64,000 nt of DNA, taken from contig NZ_JAHLPX010000005.1 of NCBI RefSeq assembly GCF_018918145.1, forward strand, positions 310,001 to 374,000, given 5' to 3'. Below the pieces are notes generated by a model that was not told the DNA's origin, searched no databases, and worked only from the letters and a program-made list of their open reading frames with translations. Source of the stretch: Anaerotignum sp. MSJ-24. GTDB taxonomy: Bacteria; Bacillota; Clostridia; Lachnospirales; Anaerotignaceae. This document shows, in pieces, positions 36,397-45,022 of the stretch; position 1 is the first letter of the stretch, and the number at the start of each line of letters is the position of its first letter. The position numbers and the translations under genes were made by a program.

Positions 36397-38202
36397 ATGG
36401 GAGAAGCAATGACAGGCTTAAAAAGAAGCCATATGTGCTGCGATGTCAGTGAAAATCTTATCGGAAGCGAAGTAACTGTTATGGGCTGGGTTCAGAGAAG
36501 ACGTGACCTTGGCCAGCTTATCTTTATTGCCCTCAGGGACAGAACAGGAATTGTACAGGCTGTTGTAGACGGAAACAATTCTGATAAGGAGCTTTTTAAT
36601 AAGGCTGAAACAATAAGAAGCGAATACGTTGTAGCAATCAGAGGTAAGGTTGCGCCGAGAACAGAGGGAAACGTAAACAAGAACATGAAGACAGGTGCTA
36701 TCGAGATTATAGCAGACGAGCTTCGTATTCTTTCCGAAAGCGAAACAACTCCGTTCCAGGTTGAAGACGAAATTACTGTTAAGGACGATTTAAGACTTAA
36801 GTACAGATATATTGATTTAAGACGTCCCTGCCAGTTCAAAAATATTGAAATGCGTCACAGAACAGCACAGGTTATAAGAAAGTTCCTTTCCGATGAAGGC
36901 TTCCTTGAAATCGAAACACCTATGCTTGGCAAGAGCACTCCCGAAGGTGCAAGAGATTATATCGTTCCCAGCCGTGTGCATCCCGGCAGCTTTTACGGAC
37001 TTCCTCAGTCACCGCAGCTTTTCAAGCAGTTACTTATGGTATCCGGAATGGACAAATATTTCCAGATAGCAAAATGCTTCCGTGATGAGGACTTAAGAGC
37101 AGACAGACAGCCTGAATTTACACAGGTTGATATGGAGCTTTCATTTGTTGATGTTGACGATATTCTTGACGTAAACGAAAGACTTATCAAGAAGGTATTC
37201 AAGGAAATTCTTGATGTTGATGTTCAGATTCCCCTCCAGAGAATGAAATATGCAGAGGCAATGACACGTTTTGGTTCAGACAAGCCTGATGTACGTTTCG
37301 GCATGGAGCTTCACGACATAACAGAAATCGTTAAGGATACAGAGTTTGTTGTATTCAAAAATGCCATTGAGGCAGGCGGCAGTGTAAGAGCGATCAATGC
37401 GGAAGGCTGCGGTCATTACCCCAGAAAACAGATTGATTCGCTTGTTGAATTTGTTAAGACATACAAAGCAAAGGGACTTGCATGGATCGTTGTTAATGAT
37501 GACGGTTCACTTAAGTCACAGATTGCAAAATTCTTTACACCCGAAAAGCTTCAGGAGATTGTTTCCGCACTTGACGGAAAGCCCGGCGACTTAATTCTTA
37601 TCTGTGCAGACAAGGATAAGGTTGTATTTGATTCACTCGGAGCTTTAAGATGCGAAATAGCAAAACGCCAGAACTTAACGAAGCCCGGCGATTTCAGATT
37701 CTTATGGGTAACAGAATTCCCTATGTTCGAGTGGGACGAAGAAGAAAACAGATATGTTGCTGAACATCATCCGTTCACATGCCCTATGGACGAAGACCTT
37801 GAGCTTCTTGACACAGATCCTTCAAAGGTTCGTGCAAAGGCTTATGACATGGTACTTAACGGCTTTGAGCTTGGCGGCGGAAGTATCCGTATCCACAGAC
37901 GTGACATACAGCAGAAGATATTTAACCTTCTCGGCTTCTCTGATGAAAGCGCACAGGAAAGATTTGGTTTCCTTCTTGACGCCTTCAAATACGGAGTTCC
38001 TCCTCATGGCGGACTTGCATTCGGCTTTGACCGTATAATAATGCTTATGAGCGGAGCAACAAGCATAAGAGATGTAATTGCATTCCCTAAGGTTAAGGAC
38101 GCGTCATGCCCTATGACAAATGCTCCTGACGTTGTTGACCAGAAACAGCTTGATGAGCTCGGAATCGCAATAGTTGCAAAAGAAGAAACAACAGAAGAAT
38201 AA
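36397..38202 (+). CDS. aspS: Aspartate-tRNA ligase
   Basis: A 601-residue class II synthetase charging tRNA-Asp. The N-terminal OB anticodon domain (MGWVQRRRDLGQLIF) is followed by the catalytic core with motif 2 (FRDEDLRADRQPEFTQ, near 230) and motif 3 (GLAFGFDRIIML, near 550). The bacterial GAD insertion (about 290-420) is present, so this is the long bacterial form; whether it is discriminating or non-discriminating cannot be judged by eye. AAGGAG precedes the ATG. A terminator hairpin follows. Confidence 0.97.
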   Translation: MGEAMTGLKRSHMCCDVSENLIGSEVTVMGWVQRRRDLGQLIFIALRDRTGIVQAVVDGNNSDKELFNKAETIRSEYVVAIRGKVAPRTEGNVNKNMKTGAIEIIADELRILSESETTPFQVEDEITVKDDLRLKYRYIDLRRPCQFKNIEMRHRTAQVIRKFLSDEGFLEIETPMLGKSTPEGARDYIVPSRVHPGSFYGLPQSPQLFKQLLMVSGMDKYFQIAKCFRDEDLRADRQPEFTQVDMELSFVDVDDILDVNERLIKKVFKEILDVDVQIPLQRMKYAEAMTRFGSDKPDVRFGMELHDITEIVKDTEFVVFKNAIEAGGSVRAINAEGCGHYPRKQIDSLVEFVKTYKAKGLAWIVVNDDGSLKSQIAKFFTPEKLQEIVSALDGKPGDLILICADKDKVVFDSLGALRCEIAKRQNLTKPGDFRFLWVTEFPMFEWDEEENRYVAEHHPFTCPMDEDLELLDTDPSKVRAKAYDMVLNGFELGGGSIRIHRRDIQQKIFNLLGFSDESAQERFGFLLDAFKYGVPPHGGLAFGFDRIIMLMSGATSIRDVIAFPKVKDASCPMTNAPDVVDQKQLDELGIAIVAKEETTEE

Positions 38203-38215
38203 TATAAATGCTTAT

Positions 38216-38256
38216 ACAAAAGCCGTTTTCTTTTAAAGAAGATGGCTTTTGTAATA
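38216..38256 (+). terminator. Terminator after aspS
   Basis: ACAAAAGCC (38216-38224) pairs with GGCTTTTGT (38244-38252), with an inner TTCTTT/AAAGAA pairing; the T-run lies within the stem arm. Confidence 0.65.
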
Positions 38257-38279
38257 TTCAGACCGGAAGGAAAAATTTT

Positions 38280-38768
38280 ATGGACATAAGATTGGCAGAA
38301 AACGAAGATTTACCGGAAGTTATGGAAATATACTCATATGCGAGAGAATTTATGAAAACCGTTGGAAACCCGACACAATGGGCAGGTGGCTATCCCAAAA
38401 GAGAAATGCTCGAAGATGATATTGCAAAAAACAATTTGTATGTAGGTGTTGAGAACGGAAAAATTTGTGGCATATTTGCGTTTATAGTCGGTGAGGACGA
38501 AACCTACAAGATAATTGATAACGGTGAATGGCACAGCAATGCCGTATACGGAACAATTCACAGAATAGCATCAAACGGACAGGTTAAAGGCTTTTCAAAA
38601 ATATGCTTTGATTTTTGTAAAGAAAAGAATAAATACCTCAGAATCGATACACATAAAAACAATAAACCCATGCAGTCGGCCGTTAAGAAATACGGCTTTA
38701 AAGAATGCGGAACTATTTATACATATGACGGAAGTTCGAGAATTGCGTTTGATTATATAGGGGAGTAA
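38280..38768 (+). CDS. GNAT-family N-acetyltransferase
   Basis: A 162-residue acetyltransferase of the GNAT superfamily, beginning MDIRLAENEDLPEVMEIY. The acetyl-CoA-binding region lies in IHRIASNGQVKGFS (near residue 105, a degenerate Q/RxxGxG/A loop), followed by RIDTHKNNKPMQ and YGFKECGTI typical of the family C-terminal half. The acceptor is unknown. ATG 38280 follows GGAAGG; an upstream ATG at 38208 is rejected because it lies before the aspS terminator. Confidence 0.85.
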   Translation: MDIRLAENEDLPEVMEIYSYAREFMKTVGNPTQWAGGYPKREMLEDDIAKNNLYVGVENGKICGIFAFIVGEDETYKIIDNGEWHSNAVYGTIHRIASNGQVKGFSKICFDFCKEKNKYLRIDTHKNNKPMQSAVKKYGFKECGTIYTYDGSSRIAFDYIGE

Positions 38769-38790
38769 GAATCAATTAAATATTTTCACC

Positions 38791-38826
38791 AAAAACAGAT
38801 TGTCGGTTGGCAGTCTGTTTTTTGTT
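38791..38826 (+). terminator. Terminator after the GNAT gene
   Basis: An 11-bp stem (arms about 38792-38802 and 38811-38821) followed by TTTTTTG. Confidence 0.75.
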
Positions 38827-38836
38827 TGCCGATCGT

Positions 38837-38954
38837 GGAAAATGTCAAGACCGATATGCTCGCATATCGGTGAAAAATGCAAGGCTGTGGATAAAGGTAT
38901 AAATGCCAATGTTACAGTTATGTTACAAAATGCCAAAAACCCTTGACATTTTCC
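38837..38954 (+). repeat. Structured intergenic element closed by a 13-bp inverted repeat
   Basis: GGAAAATGTCAAG (38837-38849) is the exact reverse complement of CTTGACATTTTCC (38942-38954). Inside, CCGATATGC (38851-38859) pairs with GCATATCGG (38862-38870). It could be a small RNA, a miniature mobile element or a long leader structure. Confidence 0.65.
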
Positions 38955-38967
38955 GGGGGGGTAAAAT
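38943..38967 (+). promoter_or_regulatory. Promoter-like boxes separated by a G7 tract
   Basis: TTGACA (38943-38948), TTTTCC, seven G (38955-38961), TAAAAT (38962-38967). The spacer is 13 bp, too short by about four; an alternative TATACT (38973-38978) is 24 bp away. Confidence 0.4.
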
Positions 38968-39116
38968 GAACATATACTAATTGATAGATATGTGCATGTT
39001 GCACAGTGTGCATAACCGTTTACCCGACAAAACGGTGGAAAACAAAGTGCTTTATGAATATATCAGTCAATTTGTATAAGCCAATACGTACATTTAAAAT
39101 TAAAGGAGGAAAAAAG

Positions 39117-41600
39117 ATGAAAAGAAAATTGGCATTACTTATTGCCGCTGTTATGACAGTAGCAATGGTACCGGCAACAGCTTTCGCATCAACAAAGCTT
39201 AATGTAGTTGATGAAGTTAAAGTGGGTACAGACAAAACTTTTACATCAAGAGTCGAAATGAAAAGAGATGACAAAGTTGTAAAAGCAGAAGACACTAAGA
39301 CATTTACAGCAAAAGATGGAATTAACAAAGATGGTAAGGCTGTTAATGGAAGCGACGCTGTTGGCAAAAAGTATTTTGATGTTGAAGTAACACTTACAAA
39401 CGGTAAATTTGCTGATGATGGCGAAGATGATGATGACAACACAATTTACTTAATGGAACAGTATGGTAAAGATAAGTATAAAGATAATACCTATGTAAAA
39501 GATATGGTTGATAATGCATATGGTATTCTTGCTATTGATGTAAAGAGTGATACAAGAGCAGTTATTTCACTTAATGCAGATGTATATAACGAAAAAACTT
39601 GTGTACTCCCGTTAATTGTTAAGGCTGGCGATGCAGGTGATGTAGTAGCTAAATTCTCAAGCAATGTAACAGTTTTTGGTACAAAGTCAGAAGTTATTGC
39701 AACAGCTCAGACTGGCAAGGTTACAATCGAAAACGAAGGTATTACAACATTTGTTGAAGATGGAGAAAGCACAAAAGAAATCAAAGCTATTACTATTACA
39801 GAGCTTACACCCGATGTACTTAAAGAAGGCAAAATCAAGCTTAAACTTAGCGGCAACTGGGATTTTGACAAAGTAAAATCTGATGTTTCGATCGATTTCT
39901 TAAACGAAAGTATTGGATTTAGAGATGATACTGAAGAAAATATAGAATATGATAAGAATGATAACTTAAAATTACTTGAAGATGATAAAGACGTACATGT
40001 ACAGATAATTGATGGTGATGAAATGGTTATCACATTATCTAAAGCTGTTATTGATAAATTAAAAGCTAATGACATTAATTCACAGCTTACAATTTCTGGC
40101 ATTAACATTAAAGCTGCTAAGAAATGCAAAGCTAATGATGTAGCTACAATCACAGTTTCAGCAGACAACACAGGTTCTAAGGCATTCTCAAATGTTAAGC
40201 TTGAAGTTGCTAAGATGGTTAAGGAAGCTGTTACATACTCAGTAGAAGACAAAGACCTTCCTCAGATCTGGTCAGGTGCTGACAACGATGATGAAAACAC
40301 ACTTAAGGTATCAGTTGAAGAAAACACAGGCGATATCCTTAATACATCAAGAAAGGCTACATTCACATTCCCCGAAGGAATCGAAGTAGTAAACGCTATC
40401 TTTGATGGTACAGATAACAAAGATTTCGAATATGAAATCGACGAAAACGTTGTAACAATCAAGAATTATTCAAAGAATGACGACGAGTCTAAGAAGACAG
40501 ATTTCAACGTTAAATTCATCCTTAATGCAGCACCTACATTCACAGGTGATGTAAACGTTACACTCGGCGGACAGTTTGATGATGTAACACTTAAGGTTGC
40601 AACAGTTAAAGCTCCTTATACAGTAACAGCTAAGACAAGCGAAGTACTTATCGATTACAGATATGTACCTGTAAACGATGTTGTTATCACAGAGGCAGAA
40701 GAAGGTATCCTTAAGGATGGCGACAAGGTTATCCTTGGTGTTGAAAAGATGGACTTCGAAGATGCAGGTAAAGTAGAAGTTACAGAAGGTGACATCGATG
40801 TTGACGTTGATATTGATGACAACCATCCTGATGATGTTGAACTTTATGAAACAAGAAACGACAAAGCATTACTTACAGTAACAGTAAACGATGAGTCAAC
40901 AGAGGCTTCAACAATCGTAATCAGCGGTCTTGAACTTTACCTCGACAGAACACTTCCTGTAGGCGGATATGCTCTTCAGAATATCGGTGGATATTTCACA
41001 AAGACAGTTGATAAAGTAAAAGTATATGATAAGGCAGTCAACATCCTTTGGGAAAACTCAGACACAGACAAGGATGTATATGATGCAGATGCAGTAACAG
41101 TTACTAAGAAGAAAGATACAAAAAAAGCAACTTACGATGCAATCTTCAAGTACAAAGCAGTAACAGTAAACGACAGCTATGTTGACGTAATCACATCAGC
41201 TCGTGACCAGGATGACTCTACAACAAACAAGAAGATCATCATCACAGTTGGCGCTTCAACAATGGCAGTAGGTACAGAAACAGTTAACCTTGACGCTCCC
41301 GCATACATCAACAGCGAAAACTACACAATGCTTCCTGTAAGAGCAATCTCAGAAGCATTTGGTGCAACAGTTAACTGGGATGCAGCATCAAGAACAGTAA
41401 CAGTACTCAGCGGACAGAGAATCATTTCTATGACAATCGGTTCAAGAACAATGTACATCAACGGTACACCTGTTGCAATGAACACAACAGCAGCTATCGT
41501 AAACGACAGAACATTTATCCCTGTAAGAGATCTTGCTAACTCACTTGGTATCAGTGCAATCAACTGGACAGAAGCTTCTGGCACAGTAACACTTAACTAA
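39117..41600 (+). CDS. Secreted surface (S-layer-like) protein with C-terminal CAN domain
   Basis: An 827-residue exported protein. The signal peptide (KRKLALLIAAVMTVAMVPATAFA) is cut near residue 24. The body is acidic (many D, E) and Thr/Val-rich with repeated beta-type segments, and the last ~100 residues form a copper amine oxidase N-terminal-like (CAN) domain (MLPVRAISEAFGATVNWD... FIPVRDLANSLG), a surface-attachment module in clostridia. AAAGGAGG precedes ATG 39117; longer readings are rejected. Codon use is highly biased from about 40,190 on but less so before, and a strong terminator follows. Probably an abundant S-layer or matrix protein. Confidence 0.85.
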   Translation: MKRKLALLIAAVMTVAMVPATAFASTKLNVVDEVKVGTDKTFTSRVEMKRDDKVVKAEDTKTFTAKDGINKDGKAVNGSDAVGKKYFDVEVTLTNGKFADDGEDDDDNTIYLMEQYGKDKYKDNTYVKDMVDNAYGILAIDVKSDTRAVISLNADVYNEKTCVLPLIVKAGDAGDVVAKFSSNVTVFGTKSEVIATAQTGKVTIENEGITTFVEDGESTKEIKAITITELTPDVLKEGKIKLKLSGNWDFDKVKSDVSIDFLNESIGFRDDTEENIEYDKNDNLKLLEDDKDVHVQIIDGDEMVITLSKAVIDKLKANDINSQLTISGINIKAAKKCKANDVATITVSADNTGSKAFSNVKLEVAKMVKEAVTYSVEDKDLPQIWSGADNDDENTLKVSVEENTGDILNTSRKATFTFPEGIEVVNAIFDGTDNKDFEYEIDENVVTIKNYSKNDDESKKTDFNVKFILNAAPTFTGDVNVTLGGQFDDVTLKVATVKAPYTVTAKTSEVLIDYRYVPVNDVVITEAEEGILKDGDKVILGVEKMDFEDAGKVEVTEGDIDVDVDIDDNHPDDVELYETRNDKALLTVTVNDESTEASTIVISGLELYLDRTLPVGGYALQNIGGYFTKTVDKVKVYDKAVNILWENSDTDKDVYDADAVTVTKKKDTKKATYDAIFKYKAVTVNDSYVDVITSARDQDDSTTNKKIIITVGASTMAVGTETVNLDAPAYINSENYTMLPVRAISEAFGATVNWDAASRTVTVLSGQRIISMTIGSRTMYINGTPVAMNTTAAIVNDRTFIPVRDLANSLGISAINWTEASGTVTLN

Positions 41601-41662
41601 TTGTTCTGTACAAATTAATTTAAGGTAATTAAAATTAAAGCCAATTTTAATTATATGGGACC

Positions 41663-41697
41663 GAGGTCTCCGGGAAACCGGAGGCCTCATTTTTTTT
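41663..41697 (+). terminator. Strong terminator of the surface protein gene
   Basis: GAGGTCTCCGG (41663-41673) pairs with CCGGAGGCCTC (41678-41688), loop GAAA, then ATTTTTTTT. Confidence 0.92.
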
Positions 41698-41742
41698 GGC
41701 GTGTACGCCCTAAGGCAAAGCCCCATGGGTTTTGATGTGTAT

Positions 41743-41772
41743 AAAAAAATAACCCATGGCTTAGCCATGGGT
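41743..41772 (-). terminator. Terminator of rnr
   Basis: On the minus strand ACCCATGGC (41764-41772) pairs with GCCATGGGT (41752-41760), then TATTTTTTT. A third copy of the CCATGGG core lies at 41722-41730. Confidence 0.88.
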
Positions 41773-41787
41773 GAGTGAATACATATA

Positions 41788-43929
41788 TTATTTTGCAAGC
41801 AGAAAATCTATTGTGCGGTTTGCAACATCGGCATATTTAACGACGATTGTTATTTCATCGCCAAGGCTGAATTTTTTCAGCGAATGCTCGCCTGTAACGC
41901 ACATCTTATCCGCATCATATACATAGTAATCATCTGTAAGCGAATTGAGAGATATAAGGCCTTCTACTGTGTTTGGCAGTTCGACAAATATACCCCAGTT
42001 GGTTACGCCGGATATAATGCCGGTGAAGGTTTCTCCGATATATTTTGTCATATACTGAACCTTCTTTATTGTATCGGTTTCTCGTTCTGCCTCTTCTGCA
42101 CGGCGTTCGAGCTTTGAGCTTTGCTCCGCAACATCGGCAAGTATTTTGTCGTAATGCTTGATTCGTTTTTCGTTTAAGCCTCCGGACAGATTTTCTTTTA
42201 TTATTCTGTGTATCTGGAGGTCGGGATAACGTCTTATTGGGGAAGTAAAGTGGCAGTAATATTTTGCCGCAAGACCGAAATGACCTAAGTTTTCCGGCAT
42301 ATATTTTGCCTGTTTCATACTTCTTAACACAACTCGGCTTATTATATGCTCCTCGGGCTTTCCTTCAACGCTCTTTAAAAGCTGGGCGATTGCTTTAGGA
42401 TGTATTTCCTCTGTAACATTGCCCTTAAATCGGTAGCCGAAGTTATAAATAAACTGCGAAAGCTTTTTGATTTTTTCTTCATCCGGTGCTTCGTGGTTAC
42501 GGTATACAAAGGGAAGCTCCTGCCAGAAATAATCCTCTGCTATTGTTTCATTGCAGATAAGCATAAATTCTTCGATTATGCTTGTTGCCGTATTTCTTTC
42601 ATGAGGTTTGATTTCTATTGGCTCGCCTTTGTCATTGAGAACTATCTGGCATTCGGGAAGGTCGAAGTTGACAGAGCCGCGTTTCTGACGCTTTGCAAGA
42701 AGTATATTTCTTAATTCAAGCATTGTTTTGAACATATCGACAAGGTCTGAATATTCGGCTTTGTATTCTGCATTGTCGTTTTCGAGTATTTCATTTACTA
42801 TATGATAGGTCATTCGTCTGTCGGAGCGAATTACGCTTTTGGCAACTTTGTGTGAAACCACATTGCCTTTTTTGTCGATTTCCATTGTACAGCTCAATGC
42901 AAGCCTGTCTACATTGGGATTGAGCGAGCATATGCCGTTTGAAAGCTTATGCGGAAGCATAGGAATAACTCTGTCTACCAGATATATGCTTGTGCCTCGT
43001 TTTAATGCCTCTTTGTCAAGCGGTGAGTTTTCCTTAACATATTCCGTTACATCGGCAATATGGACGCCTAAGAGGTAATTTCCGTTATCCAGCTTCTGTA
43101 TTGAAACCGCATCATCAAAGTCCTTTGAATCATCACCGTCTATTGTTACCGTAAGAATATCCCTGTAATCATCTCTGCCTTCGACAAGTCTTTCGTCGAT
43201 TTTATCCGGATCAATGCTTTCAATTTGTTTCATTACGTCTTCGGGAAAGCTCTCCGGAAGGTCGAACTGCTTTATTACGGAAAGAATATCAACGCCCGGA
43301 TCATTTATATGACCGATTATTTCGGTTATGATGCCTTCGGGGTTAGTGTTTCCGACGGAACGCTTCGTTATTTTGGCAACTACCTTGTGACCGTCAACAG
43401 CGCCCTTTGTTTTTCCGGCAGGGATAAATATATCCTGACTGATTTTTTTGTCGTCGGGGATAACAAATCCAAAGCTTTTTACGGACTGGAAGGTTCCGAC
43501 AATCTCGTCCGAGCCTTTTTCGATTATTCGGATTATTTCACCTTCGGCTCTCAAGCCGTCATGAGACTGCTTTGTTATTTTGACAAGAACAGTGTCTTTG
43601 TTTAGTGCTCCGTAGGTGTAATCAGCCGGAATGAATATGTCGTTTTCGAGGCTTTCAACTTTTACAAAGCCATATCCTTTTTGCGTTCCGTTGAATATAC
43701 CGGTATAGATGTTCATTTTTTCGGCTGCCATGAGCTTGCCTTTTTTTGTTTCCACAACAGAGCCTTCTTTTATAAGCTCGGTTATCATATCCTCAAAAAC
43801 GGGAGCATCCTCCGGCGGCACGTCAAGCATAAGACGGATTTCGTGTCGTTTAAGCGGAATATAGTTTTCACTGTATATATAAGCTTTTATTTTTTCTTTT
43901 CGTTCTTTATTTATATCGTTAAGCTCCAT
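41788..43929 (-). CDS. rnr: Ribonuclease R
   Basis: A 713-residue 3'-5' exoribonuclease able to degrade structured RNA. The N-terminal winged helix (about 10-70) is followed by two cold-shock domains (about 72-190), the RNB catalytic core with the metal-binding acidic motif GDDSKDFDDA near residue 264 and NEAPDE near 475, and a C-terminal S1 domain (about 630-710). ATG 43929 follows AGGTG; GTG 43938 is also in frame but less well placed. It is next to secG, as in many Firmicutes, but smpB and ssrA are not found beside it. Confidence 0.96.
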   Translation of the reverse strand: MELNDINKERKEKIKAYIYSENYIPLKRHEIRLMLDVPPEDAPVFEDMITELIKEGSVVETKKGKLMAAEKMNIYTGIFNGTQKGYGFVKVESLENDIFIPADYTYGALNKDTVLVKITKQSHDGLRAEGEIIRIIEKGSDEIVGTFQSVKSFGFVIPDDKKISQDIFIPAGKTKGAVDGHKVVAKITKRSVGNTNPEGIITEIIGHINDPGVDILSVIKQFDLPESFPEDVMKQIESIDPDKIDERLVEGRDDYRDILTVTIDGDDSKDFDDAVSIQKLDNGNYLLGVHIADVTEYVKENSPLDKEALKRGTSIYLVDRVIPMLPHKLSNGICSLNPNVDRLALSCTMEIDKKGNVVSHKVAKSVIRSDRRMTYHIVNEILENDNAEYKAEYSDLVDMFKTMLELRNILLAKRQKRGSVNFDLPECQIVLNDKGEPIEIKPHERNTATSIIEEFMLICNETIAEDYFWQELPFVYRNHEAPDEEKIKKLSQFIYNFGYRFKGNVTEEIHPKAIAQLLKSVEGKPEEHIISRVVLRSMKQAKYMPENLGHFGLAAKYYCHFTSPIRRYPDLQIHRIIKENLSGGLNEKRIKHYDKILADVAEQSSKLERRAEEAERETDTIKKVQYMTKYIGETFTGIISGVTNWGIFVELPNTVEGLISLNSLTDDYYVYDADKMCVTGEHSLKKFSLGDEITIVVKYADVANRTIDFLLAK

Positions 43930-43982
43930 TTTTAACACCTGCCTTTAGTATTATTAAATTATTAATCTTAAATTCCCGATAT

Positions 43983-44015
43983 AAAACAAAAGGTCAGGCA
44001 CAACCGTACCTGACC
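43983..44015 (-). terminator. Terminator of secG
   Basis: On the minus strand GGTCAGGTAC (44006-44015) pairs with GTGCCTGACC (43992-44001), loop GGTT, then TTTTGTTTT. Confidence 0.9.
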
Positions 44016-44025
44016 GTAATGGCAT

Positions 44026-44268
44026 TTAGCCGATAAGACTTATAACAAATGCAATAATCATAAATAATGCACCAAGAATTTTTGTAAGTCTTGAAAGAGA
44101 ACCTTCGATTGAATTTCCCTTATTTTTGCTCCAGTATGAATCAGTGGAAGTAGAAGCACCTACTGCACCGAGACCGGCTGCACGGTTAGACTGTAAAAGT
44201 ATAATTACACATAATATTACGCCTACGATTGCTAAAATAACAGTTAATACTGTTGATAATGTATTCAT
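44026..44268 (-). CDS. secG: Preprotein translocase subunit SecG
   Basis: An 80-residue protein with two membrane helices (about 5-25 and 58-78) that assists SecYEG in protein export. The central loop LLQSNRAAGLGAVGAS is the usual SecG signature. GGAGGAAAA precedes the ATG. It has a strong terminator and is followed by rnr. Export through SecYEG is needed for the neighbouring surface proteins and lipoproteins. Confidence 0.94.
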   Translation of the reverse strand: MNTLSTVLTVILAIVGVILCVIILLQSNRAAGLGAVGASTSTDSYWSKNKGNSIEGSLSRLTKILGALFMIIAFVISLIG

Positions 44269-44356
44269 TCTATTTTCCTCCCAAGTGGTTTCTCATAAAG
44301 ACACTTATAACATTTTAGCACAAAAGATATTATACGGCAATATTATTTTAAAAAAA

Positions 44357-45007
44357 TCACAAAAGTTTAATAATTCTGTCAACATCTTCATTACTGCCGA
44401 TAATCATAAGATGGTCGTTTTCTTTTATAACATAGTTTGCCGGAGGAAGCATATTAATATCCTCTCCATTTTTGATGCCGAGTATGCTTATATTATATTT
44501 GTGGCGAATATCCGAATCCATTATTGCTGTGCCTATCCATTTTTTGAGCGGAGGCACCTCGTACATAGAATATTTTTCCGTAAGCTCGATATAATCGAAA
44601 ACATTGTTTGCGGTAAAGCGTTTGGCAACCTTTTCGGCAATATCCCTGTCGGGATATATTACCTCGTCTGCTCCGTTTCGAAGAAGAAACTTTGCGTGAA
44701 TATCTCTGCTTGCCTTGCTTACTACATATTTTGCACCAAGCTCCTTGAGCTGACTTGTTATCTCGAGACTGCTCTGGAAGTTTGAACCTATGCAGACAAA
44801 GCAGATATCGTAATTTCCTACGCCAAGGTTTTTGAGAATTTCAGGATCGGTACAGTCGCCTATAAGTGCGCTTGTTACGATGTTAGTAAGATCGGCGATT
44901 GATTTTTCGTCCTCGTCGATTATCATAACCTCATTTCCGAGTTCAACCATGTTTTCACATAAATGATGACCGAAACGGCCCATTCCTATCATTAATACTG
45001 ATTTCAT
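44357..45007 (-). CDS. ktrA: Potassium uptake regulatory subunit (KtrA/TrkA type)
   Basis: A 216-residue cytoplasmic gating subunit. The N-terminal RCK domain has the nucleotide motif GMGRFGHHL near residue 7 and D30 region VMIIDEDE; the C-terminal RCK-C domain (about 135-216) would bind ions or c-di-AMP. It lies 15 bases after the TrkH-like membrane gene, in one transcript. Short single-RCK length fits KtrA/KtrC rather than the double TrkA of Gram-negatives. Confidence 0.92.
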   Translation of the reverse strand: MKSVLMIGMGRFGHHLCENMVELGNEVMIIDEDEKSIADLTNIVTSALIGDCTDPEILKNLGVGNYDICFVCIGSNFQSSLEITSQLKELGAKYVVSKASRDIHAKFLLRNGADEVIYPDRDIAEKVAKRFTANNVFDYIELTEKYSMYEVPPLKKWIGTAIMDSDIRHKYNISILGIKNGEDINMLPPANYVIKENDHLMIIGSNEDVDRIIKLL

Positions 45008-45022
45008 AAGTACCTCCGTATA

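Larger units (their letters stand above)
38769..39116 (+). other. 348-bp intergenic region before the surface protein gene
   Basis: No gene is supported. It contains the GNAT terminator, a 13-bp inverted repeat spanning 38837-38954 with an inner hairpin, a G7 tract between promoter-like boxes, a TGCACA palindrome near 39000-39012, an ACCGTTT/AAACGGT hairpin (39015-39036), and a strong ribosome site at the end. Confidence 0.75.

Noticed and set aside
39707-40252. A 181-codon minus-strand frame opposite the surface protein
   Set aside because: Ser/Leu/Val-rich shadow caused by the Thr/Asp/Glu-rich sense codons.
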